Shown here: in pieces, positions 37,488 through 45,941 of the stretch
How positions within the stretch are numbered: position 1 is the stretch's first letter
How the letters are laid out: every line of letters begins with the position of its first letter
Assembly: GCF_029227915.1 (NCBI RefSeq)
Contig: NC_079881.1
Location: forward strand, 992,001 to 1,056,000
Direction: 5' to 3'
From: Hydractinia symbiolongicarpus
Lineage: Eukaryota; Cnidaria; Hydrozoa; Anthoathecata; Hydractiniidae
Length of the DNA stretch: 64,000 bases
The notes under the pieces: generated by a model
The model's database searches: none
Told to the model about the DNA's origin: nothing
The model's input: the letters and a program-made list of their open reading frames with translations, nothing else
Program-made: the position numbers and the translations under genes

Positions 37488-40083
37488 TCATTTCCCGAAC
37501 GATTTTTTAAATTATTTTTTCACCACTAAAACGCATGAGACTTGTAATATTCAAAAATGTTTTCATTTTTGATGAGACGCTGAATAAAAGAAGTTTAATC
37601 GCCGGCAAACGAAAACCCGCGATTTCCCGTAAATCCCGGATTCGGCCCGTATAGTCAAAAGTATAAAAAAGAAGGTACTTAGGGAGTAAACTCATTTCCC
37701 GAACGATTTTTTAAATTATTTTTTCACCACTAAAACGCATGAGACTTGTAGTTTTCAGAAATGTTTTCATTTTTGATGAGATGCTTAGTAAAAGTGGTTT
37801 AATCGCCGGCAAACGAAATTCCGCGATTTCCCGTAAATCCCGGGCTTGGCCCGTGTAGTCGAATGTATACAAAGAAAGTACCCTGTGAGTAAACTCATTT
37901 CCAAAACGATTTTTTAAATTATCTTTTCACCACTAAAACGCATGAGACTTGTAGTTTTCAAAAATGTTTTCATTTTTGATGAGACGCTGAATAAAAGGAG
38001 TTTAATCGCCGGCAAACGAAAACCGGCCATTTTCCGTAAACCCCGGACTCGGCCCGTATAGCCAAAAGTATACAAAGAAAGTACCCTGGGAGTAAGCTCA
38101 TTTCCCGAACGATTTTTTAAATTATTATTTCACCACTAAAACGCATGAGACTTGTTGTTTACAAAAATGTTTTCATTTTTGATGAGACGCTGATTAAAAG
38201 AAGTTTAATCGCCGGCAAACGAAAACCCGCGACTTCCTGTAAATCCCCGACTCGGCCCGTATAGTCAAAAGTAAACAAAGAAAGTACCCAGGGAGTAAAC
38301 TCATTTCCCGAACGATTTTTTAAATTGTTTTTTCACCACTAAAACGCATGAGACTTGTAGTTTTTAGAAATGTTTTCATTTTTGATGAGACGCTTAGTGA
38401 AAGTGGTTTAATCGCTGGCAAACGCAAACCCGCGATTTCCCGTAAATCCCGGACTCGGCCCGTATAGTCAAAAGTACACAAAGAAAGTACCCAGGGAGTA
38501 AACTCATTTCCCGAACGATTTTTTAAATTATTTTTTCACCACTAAAACGCATGAGACTTGTAATATTCAAAAATGTTTTCATTTTTGATGAGACGCTGAA
38601 TAAAAGAAGTTTATTCGCCGGCAAACGAAAACCCGCGATTTCCCGTAAATCCCGGATTCGGCCCGTATAGTCAAAAGTATAAAAAGAAGGTACCCAGGGA
38701 GTAAACTCATTTCCCGAACGATTTTTTAAATTATTTTTTCACCACTAAAACGCATGAGACTTGTAGTTTTCAGAAATGTTTTCATTTTTGATGAGATGCT
38801 TAGTGAAAGTGGTTTAATCGCCGGCAAACGAAATTCCGCGATTTCCCGTAAATCCCGGGCTTGGCCCGTGTAGTCGAATGTATACAAAGAAAGTACCCTG
38901 TGAGTAAACTCATTTCCAAAACGATTTTTTAAATTATCTTTTCACCACTAAAACGCATGAGACTTGTAGTTTTCAAAAATGTTTTCATTTTTGATGAGAC
39001 GCTGAATAAAAGGAGTTTAATCGCCGGCAAACGAAAACCCGCTATTTTCCGTAAACCCCGGACTCGGCCCGTATAGCCAAAAGTATACAAAGGAAGTACC
39101 CAGGGAGTAAACTAATTTCCCGAACGATTTTTTAAATTAATTTTTCACCACTAAAGCACATGAGACTTGTAGTTTTTAAAAATGTTTTCATTTTTGATGA
39201 GACAATAAATAAAAGAAGTTTAATCGCCGGCAAACGAAAACCCGCTACTTCCCGTAAATCCCCGACTCGGCCCGTATAGTCAAAAGTATACAAAGAAAGT
39301 ACCCAGGGAGTAAACTCATTTCCAAAACGACTTTTTAAATTATTTTTTCACCACTAAAACGCATGAGACTTGTAGTTTTCAAAAATGTTTTCATTTCTGA
39401 TGAGACGCTGAATAAAAGAAGTTTAATCGCCGGCAAACGAAAACCCGCCATTTCCCGTAAACCCCGGACTCGGCCCGTATAGTCAAAAGTATACAAAGAA
39501 AGTACCGAGGGAGTAAACTCATTTCCCGAACGATTATTTAAATTATTATTTCACCACTAAAGCCCACGAGACTTGTAGTTTTTAAAAATGTTTTCATTTT
39601 TGATGAGACGCTGAATAAAAGAAGTTTAATCGCCGGCAAACGAAAACCCGCGATTTCCCGTAAATCCCGGGCTTGGCTTGTATAGTCGAATGTATACAAA
39701 GAAAGTACCCTGTGAGTAAACTCATTTCCAAAACGATTTTTTAAATTATCTTTTAACCACTAAAACGCATGAGACTTGTAGTTTTCAAAAATGTTTTCAT
39801 TTCTGATGAGACGCTGAATAAAAGAAGTTTAATCGCCGGCAAACGAAAACCCGCGATTTCCCGTAAATCCCGGACTCGGCCCGTATAGTCAAAAGTATAC
39901 AAAGAAGGTAACCAGGGAGTAAACTCGTTTCCCGAAAGATTTTTTAAATTATTTTTTCTTCACTAAAACGCATGACACTTGTAGTTTTCAGAAATGTTTT
40001 CATTTTTGATGAGACGCTTAATGAAAGTGGTTTAATCGCCGGCAAACGAAAACCCGCCATTTCCCGTAAACCCCGGACTCGGC
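37488..40083 (+). repeat. Segmental duplicate, copy 2
   Basis: Second copy of 31,600-34,195, with private differences such as 'aaaccggcc' near 38,021 and 'attattatttcacc' near 38,122. It then runs on into a second copy of 36.1-37.5 kb, with 'ctataacgcatgag' near 40,166. Confidence 0.82.
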
Positions 40084-40549
40084 CCGTATAGTCAAAAGTA
40101 TACAACGAAAGTACCCAGGGAGTAAAGTCATTTCACGAACGATTTTTTAAATTATTTTTTCACCACTATAACGCATGAGACTTGTAGTTTACAAAAATGT
40201 TTTCATTTTTGATGAGACGCTGAATAAAAGAAGTTTAATCGCCGGCAAACGAAAACCTGCGATTTCCCGTAAATACCGGACTCGGCCCGTATAGTCAAAA
40301 GTATACAAAGAAAGTACCCTGGGAGTAAGCTCATTTCCCAAACGATTTTTTAAATTATTTTTTCACCACTAAAACGCATGAGACTTGTTGTTTACAAAAA
40401 TGTTTTCATTTTTGATGAGACGCTGAATAAAAGAAGTTTAATCGCCGGCAAACGAAAACCCGCGACTTCCCGTAAATCCCCGACTCGGCCCGTATAGTCA
40501 AAAGTAAACAAAGAAAGTACCCAGGGAGTAAACTCATTTCCCGAACGAT

Positions 40550-42600
40550 TTTTTAAATTATTTTTTCACCACTAAAACGCATGAGACTTGTAGTTTTTAG
40601 AAATGTTTTCATTTTTGATGAGACGCTTAGTGAAAGTGGTTTAATCGCTGGCAAACGCAAACCCGCGATTTCCCGTAAATCCCGGACTCGGCCCGTATAG
40701 TCAAAAGTACACAAAGAAAGTACCCAGGGAGTAAAGTCATTTTCCAAACAATTTTTTAAATTATTTTTTCACCACTAAAACGCATGAGACTTGTAGTTTA
40801 CAAAAATGTTTTCATTTTTGATGAGACGCTGAATAAAAGAAGTTTAATCGCCGGCAAACGAAAACCTGCGATTTCCCGTAAATACCGGACTCGGCCCGTA
40901 TAGTCAAAAGTATACAAAAAAAGTACCCTGGGAGTAAGCTCATTTCCCGAACGATTTTTTAAATTATTTTTTCACCACTAAAACGCATGAGACTTGTTGT
41001 TTACAAAAATGTTTTCATTTTTGATGAGACGCTGATTAAAAGAAGTTTAATCGCCGGCAAACGAAAACCCGCGACTTCCCGTAAATCCCTGACTCGGCCC
41101 GTATAGTCAAAAGTAAACAAAGAAAGTACCCAGGGAGTAAACTCATTTCCCGAACGATTTTTTAAATTGTTTTTTCACCACTAAAACGCATGAGACTTGT
41201 AGTTTTTAGAAATGTTTTCATTTTTGATGAGACGCTTAGTGAAAGTGGTTTAATCGCTGGCAAACGCAAACCCGCGATTTCCCGTAAATCCCGGACTCGG
41301 CCCGTATAGTCAAAAGTACACAAAGAAAGTACCCAGGGAGTAAACTCATTTCCCGAACGATTTTTTAAATTATTTTTTCACCACTAAAACGCATGAGACT
41401 TGTAATATTCAAAAATGTTTTCATTTTTGATGAGACGCTGAATAAAAGAAGTTTATTCGCCGGCAAACGAAAACCCGCGATTTCCCGTAAATCCCGGATT
41501 CGGCCCGTATAGTCAAAAGTATAAAAAGAAGGTACCCAGGGAGTAAACTCATTTCCCGAACGATTTTTTAAATTATTTTTTCACCACTAAAACGCATGAG
41601 ACTTGTAGTTTTCAGAAATGTTTTCATTTTTGATGAGATGCTTAGTGAAAGTGGTTTAATCGCCGGCAAACGAAATTCCGCGATTTCCCGTAAATCCCGG
41701 GCTTGGCCCGTGTAGTCGAATGTATACAAAGAAAGTACCCTGTGAGTAAACTCATTTCCAAAACAATTTTTTAAATTATCTTTTCACCACTAAAACGCAT
41801 GAGACTTGTAGTTTTCAAAAATGTTTTCATTTTTGATGAGACGCTGACAAGAAGGAGTTTAATCGCCGGCAAACGAAAACCCGCCATTTTCCGTAAACCC
41901 CGGACTCGGCCCGTATAGCCAAAAGTATACAAAGAAAGTACCCTGGGAGTAAGCTCATTTCCCGAACGATTTTTTAAATTATTTTTTCACCACTAAAACG
42001 CATGAGACTTGTTGTTTACAAAAATGTTTTCATTTTTGATGAGACGCTGATTAAAAGAAGTTTAATCGCCGGCAAACGAAAACCCGCGACTTCCCGTAAA
42101 TCCCAGACTCGGCCCGTATAGTCAAAAGTAAACAAAGAAAGTACCCAGGGAGTAAACTCATTTCCCGAACGATTTTTTAAATTGTTTTTTCACCACTAAA
42201 ACGCATGAGACTTGTAGTTTTTAGAAATGTTTTCATTTTTGATGAGACGCTTAGTGAAAGTGGTTTAATCGGTGGCAAACGCAAACCCGCGATTTCCCGT
42301 AAATCCCGGACTCGGCCCGTATAGTCAAAAGTAAACAAAGAAAGTACCCAGGGAGTAAACTCATTTCCCGAACGATTTTTTAAATTATTTTTTCACCACT
42401 AAAACGCATGAGACTTGTAATATTCAAAAATGTTTTCATTTTTGATGAGACGCTGAATAAAAGAAGTTTATTCGCCGGCAAACGAAAACCCGCGATTTCC
42501 CGTAAATCCCGGATTCGGCCCGTATAGTCAAAAGTATAAAAAGAAGGTACCCAGGGAGTAAACTCATTTCCCGAACGATTTTTTAAATTATTTTTTCACC
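40550..42600 (+). repeat. HOR stretch (B-F-A-B-C-D-E-A-B-C)
   Basis: Same order of types as 26,540-28,590, about 14 kb away, and followed by the same mixed block. The E monomer near 41,848 has the private change 'gacgctgacaagaaggag'. No gene seen. Confidence 0.75.
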
Positions 42601-44692
42601 ACTAAAACGCATGAGACTTGTAGTTTTCAGAAATGTTTTCATTTTTGATGAGACCCTTAATGAAAGTGGTTTAATCGCCGGCAAACGAAACCCGCGATTT
42701 CCCGTACATCCCGGGCTTGGCCCGTATAGTCGAATGTATACAAAGAAAGTACCCAGGGAGTAAACTCATTTCCCGAACGATTTTTTAAATTATTATTTAA
42801 CCACTAAAAACCCATGAGACTTGTAGTTTTTAAAAATGTTTTCATTTTTGATGAGACGCTGAATAAAAGAAGTTTAATCGCCGGCAAACGAAAACACGCG
42901 ACTTCCCGTAAATCTCCGACTTGGCCCGTATATTCAAAAGTATACAAAGAAAGTACCCAGGGAGTAAACTCATTTCCCGAACGATTTTTTAAATTATTAT
43001 TTCACCACTAAAGCCCATGAGACTTGTAGTATTCAAAAATGTTTTCATTTTTGATGAGACGCTGAATAAAAGAACTTTAATCGCCGGCAAACGAAAACCC
43101 GCGATTTCCCGTAAATCCCGCATTCGGCCCGTATAGTCAAAAGTATAAAAAGAAGGTACCCAGGGAGTAAACTTATTTCCCGAACGATTTTTTAAATTAT
43201 TTTTTCACCACTAAAACGCATGAGAATTGTAGTTTTCAGAAATGTTTTCATTTTTGATGAGACGCTTAGTGAAAGTGGTTTAATCGCCGGCAAACGAAAT
43301 TCCGCGATTTCCCGTAAATCCCGGGCTTGGCCCGTATAGTCGAATGTATACAAAGAAAGTACGCTGTGAGTAAACTCATTTCCACAACGATTTTTTAAAT
43401 TATCTTTTCACCACTAAAACGCATAAGACTTGTAGTTTTCAAAAATGTTTTCATTTTTGATGAGACGCTGAATAAAAGAAGTTTAATCGCCGGCAAACGA
43501 AAACCCGCCATTTCCCGTAAACCCCGGACTCGGCCCGTATAGTCAAAAGTATACAAAGAAAGTACCCAGGGAGTAAACTCATTTCCCGAACGATTTTTTA
43601 AATTATTATTTCACCACTAAAGCCCATGAGACTTGTAGTTTTCTAAAATGATTTCATTTTTGATGAGACGCTGAATAAAAGAAGTTTAATCGCCGTCAAA
43701 CGAAAACCTGCGATTTCCCGTAAATCCCGGATTCGGCCCGCATAGTCAAAATTATACAAAGAAGGTACCCAGGGAGTAAACTCATTTCCCGAACGATTTT
43801 TTAAATTATTTTTTCACCACTAAAACGCATGAGACTTGTAGTTTTCAGAAATGTTTTCATTTTTGATGAGACGCCTAGTGAAAGTGGTTTAATCGCCGGC
43901 AAAAGAAAACCCGCGATTTCCCGTAAATCCCGGGCTTGACCTTTATAGTCGAATGTATACAAAGAAAGTACCCTGTGAGTAAACTCATTTCCAAAACGAT
44001 TTTTTAAATTATCTTTTCACCACTAAAACGCAGAGACTTGTAGTTTTCAAAAATGTTTTCATTTTTGATGAGACGCTGAATAAAAGAAGTTTAATCGCCG
44101 GCAAACGAAAACCCGCCATTTCCCGTAAACCCCGGACTCGGCCCGTATAGTCAAAAGTATACAACGAAAGTACCCAGGGAGTAAAGTCATTTCCCAAACA
44201 ATTTTTTAAATTATTTTTTCACCACTAAAACGCATGAGACTTGTAGTTTACAAAAATGTTTTCATTTTTGATGAGACGCTGAATAAAAGAAGTTTAATCG
44301 CCGGCAAACGAAAACCTGCGATTTCCCGTAAATACCGGACTCGGCCCGTATAGTCAAAAGTATACAAAGAAAGTACCCTGGGAGTAAGCTCATTTCCCGA
44401 ACGATTTTTTAAATTATTTTTTCACCACTAAAACGCATGAGACTTGTTGTTTACAAAAATGTTTTCATTTTTGATGAGACGCTGAATAAAAGAAGTTTAA
44501 TCGCCGGCAAACGAAAACCCGCGACTTCCCGTAAATCCCTGACTCGGCCCGTATAGTCAAAAGTAAAGAAAGAAAGTACCCAGGGAGTAAACTCATTTCC
44601 CGAACGATTCTTTAAATTATTTTTTCACCACTAAAACGCATGAGACTTGTAGTTTTTAGAAATGTTTTCATTTTTGATGAGACGCTTAGTGA
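42600..44692 (+). repeat. Mixed-type block with dispersed-block copy 3, interrupted by the LINE
   Basis: Carries the open-frame variant (42,814), 'ttctaaaatgatttc' (about 43,640), 'gacgcctagtg' (about 43,869), 'acgcagagac' (about 44,028), then F (44,221), A (44,424) and the first 66 bp of a B monomer (44,627-44,692). The LINE starts immediately after. Offset to copy 1 is 33,087 bp and to copy 2 about 14,617 bp. Confidence 0.85.
44221..44423 (+). repeat. Reference satellite monomer (type F, 203 bp)
   Basis: A clean monomer usable as reference. It starts 'accactaaaacgcatgagac' and ends in an AT-rich stretch 'tttttaaattattttttc'. By hand count it has 40 C and 36 G (about 37% GC) and 12 CpG dinucleotides. 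The middle (roughly monomer positions 78-132) is GC-rich and contains the palindromic hexamer GCCGGC; GTATAC follows at about positions 141-146; the last ~25 bp are nearly pure A/T. I see no internal sub-repeat, so 203 bp appears to be the basic unit. Confidence 0.9.
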
Positions 44693-44697
44693 GAGTA
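44688..44697 (+). other. LINE 5' insertion junction
   Basis: Satellite reads '...gacgcttagtga' to 44,692, then the element starts 'gagtatcatctg'. Intact B monomers read '...cttagtgaaagtggtt'. The element's first bases 'gagt' resemble target 'aagt' (one mismatch), and at the far side satellite resumes 'aaagtgg' from 48,934. So the insertion is either blunt (1-bp ambiguity) or has an imperfect ~4-5 bp target duplication. Confidence 0.75.
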
Positions 44698-44783
44698 TCA
44701 TCTGCTGAGCAGAGACGGACGGTCGGAACAGGTGTGTTGATCGTGGAATCACTATTTGTAGGTCCCTTAGTTAAAGTTTAATT
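44693..44783 (+). promoter_or_regulatory. LINE 5' leader with possible internal promoter
   Basis: About 91 bp between the satellite junction and the ORF1 ATG, more GC-rich than the rest of the element and containing 'agcagagacggacggtcgga'. LINEs of this superfamily usually start transcription at their own first base from a downstream promoter; in insects this uses an initiator plus a DPE near +28 to +33. 'ggtcgg' at 44,721-44,726 sits at about +29 if transcription starts at 44,693 and loosely fits the DPE pattern. That match is weak and taken from insect rules. 'ctgctgagcag' (44,702-44,712) could form a short hairpin. Confidence 0.35.
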
Positions 44784-45872
44784 ATGTCAAGGATTAATGA
44801 AGAAAATATATTGGAACAGTCGGAAATACCCATTGTCTTAGAAAAAGACTCAAGAAGAAGTGAAGAGAAGTCAGAAAGTGACGAAGCATTTATAGACAGA
44901 ATGTATGACGAAACGAAGGTAAAAGCGCAGCGCTCTGATAAATGGGAAAGCAAATTTACTTTTACGGATCGCTTTGTTTTGGAAGAGCTATTTATTTCGT
45001 ATCGTGAAAGAATAAAATTTCTCGAGGAGGAACTTAGATACAAAAACAACCTAATAAATCGCATTCTAAGTCTTTCAAGTTCTGAAAAATCACTGTTCCG
45101 TGACGAGCATGTTTTGCCTTCACAGGTTGAAAACGCTAATTTTATTAAAAAAATTCCATTGTATGAAAATGTAATCCCAGAGGAATCATCAAAACCACTT
45201 GGACATAATAATGTAAATGATTTTATTGCTAAAGGTTTGCATAAACCTATTATTGATTTTGAGTTACAAAAATTAAAAGAGCCACTTGGTAAATCAAAAC
45301 ATGAAAAAGAAACACTTTTTGATCAATCACACGAAATTGCCAGTAATAAAGATATATCGAACAGCGTTAATGTCAATAACAAAAGAGTAATATCTATTGT
45401 TGGTGATTCTATATTGAAGGATCTTAAAGGTCACGACTTAACAACGTCTGAAAATAAAGTTCTCGTAAAATCGTTTTCTGGTGCAACAGTTTCATGTATG
45501 CATCACTACATCAAACCGACCATGGCTTATAAACCTGACGTACTTGTCTTGCACTGTGGAACAAATAACTTTAAGAAATCCAAGGATCCAAATAAGATAG
45601 CTGACGATATAATTGGTTTAGCATTAGCGGCTGCTAGCATGGATGACCAAACGTCTGTCGTAGTTTCTTCGATAGTACCCAGGGGAGATAAGTATAAAAA
45701 TATGGTATTCAAAGTAAACGAGATTGTATCAAAAAAGTGCGCGGAAAGAAATATTGGTTATATTCCTCATTCCAACTTTGATGAATCACACCTAAATCGC
45801 AGTAAACTGCATCTTAATAGAAAAGGTACATTTGTTCTCCAAGAAAATTTTAAATCATTTTTGACCTGTTGA
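44784..45872 (+). CDS. LINE ORF1 protein: coiled coil plus SGNH/GDSL-esterase-like domain
   Basis: 362 aa. Residues 1-60 are charged and Ser/Glu-rich with no recognised fold. Residues about 64-98 are a likely short coiled coil (core 'IKFLEEELRYKNNLINRIL'). Residues about 100-195 are low-complexity linker. Residues 201-362 look like an SGNH hydrolase: block I 'ISIVGDS' with candidate nucleophile Ser209, Gly233 in 'SFSGAT', and block III 'HCGTNN' with Asn261. The C-terminal 'KLHLNRKGT' supplies the expected His343, but Ser340 stands where the classical Asp of the D-x-x-H motif would be, so enzyme activity is uncertain. Esterase-type ORF1 proteins are known from CR1/L2-like LINEs, where they are thought to help form the RNP; a membrane or lipid role is proposed but not settled. 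The start is the first ATG after the leader, with A at -3. It ends in a UGA in frame with ORF2. No zinc knuckle or RRM seen. Confidence 0.88.
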   Translation: MSRINEENILEQSEIPIVLEKDSRRSEEKSESDEAFIDRMYDETKVKAQRSDKWESKFTFTDRFVLEELFISYRERIKFLEEELRYKNNLINRILSLSSSEKSLFRDEHVLPSQVENANFIKKIPLYENVIPEESSKPLGHNNVNDFIAKGLHKPIIDFELQKLKEPLGKSKHEKETLFDQSHEIASNKDISNSVNVNNKRVISIVGDSILKDLKGHDLTTSENKVLVKSFSGATVSCMHHYIKPTMAYKPDVLVLHCGTNNFKKSKDPNKIADDIIGLALAAASMDDQTSVVVSSIVPRGDKYKNMVFKVNEIVSKKCAERNIGYIPHSNFDESHLNRSKLHLNRKGTFVLQENFKSFLTC

Positions 45873-45941
45873 CTCTATAGCCATTCTACTAGTCAAACGA
45901 TTGATGGACTTGATAATAATAATGATCTGCAAAAAGTTCGT
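45873..45941 (+). other. Open in-frame spacer between LINE ORF1 and ORF2
   Basis: These 69 bases translate as 23 sense codons in the same frame as both ORF1 and ORF2, with no stop. ORF1's UGA (45,870-45,872) is therefore the only break in one continuous frame running from 44,784 to 48,815. The base after the UGA is C, the most readthrough-prone following base in eukaryotes. ORF2 could be made by UGA readthrough, by reinitiation at the ATG at 45,942, or by another route. The UGA could also be a fixed family feature or a private mutation of a once-fused ORF; sequence from one copy cannot say. Confidence 0.85.

Larger units (their letters stand above)
1..44692 (+). repeat. 203-bp satellite DNA array, left part (219 complete monomers plus partials)
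   Basis: Head-to-tail copies of a 203-bp unit, all in one orientation. Taking 'accac' of 'caccactaaaacgc' as monomer start, boundaries run from 180 to 44,627, which is 219 units with a net drift of about -10 bp. Bases 1-179 are the end of a cut-off monomer, and 44,627-44,692 are the first 66 bp of the monomer split by the LINE. Nearly invariant segments are 'tgttttcatttttgatgag' and 'ggcaaacg'; most type-defining changes lie just after 'gagacttgt', around 'gacgctgaataaaag', and in the 'cccgtaaatcccgg' zone. No gene, tRNA or rRNA is visible. Function is not readable from sequence; homogeneous HOR-bearing satellite of this kind is usual in heterochromatin such as (peri)centromeres. Confidence 0.98.

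Noticed and set aside
44221-44423. C/D-box snoRNA signals ('tgatgag' and 'ctga')
   Set aside because: The two motifs are only a few bases apart with no terminal stem; chance matches.
44221-44423. CENP-B box in the monomer
   Set aside because: I looked for the TTCG-N4-A-N2-CGGG pattern on both strands. Partial fragments ('acggga', 'ttcg') occur but never with the right spacing.
44221-44423. RNA polymerase III internal promoter (B box) from 'gttcggg' on the minus strand
   Set aside because: The B-box pattern is incomplete and there is no A box at a usable distance, so a SINE or tRNA origin of the monomer is not supported.
1-44692. CRISPR array
   Set aside because: Direct repeats are contiguous 203-bp units without unique spacers, and the context is eukaryotic.
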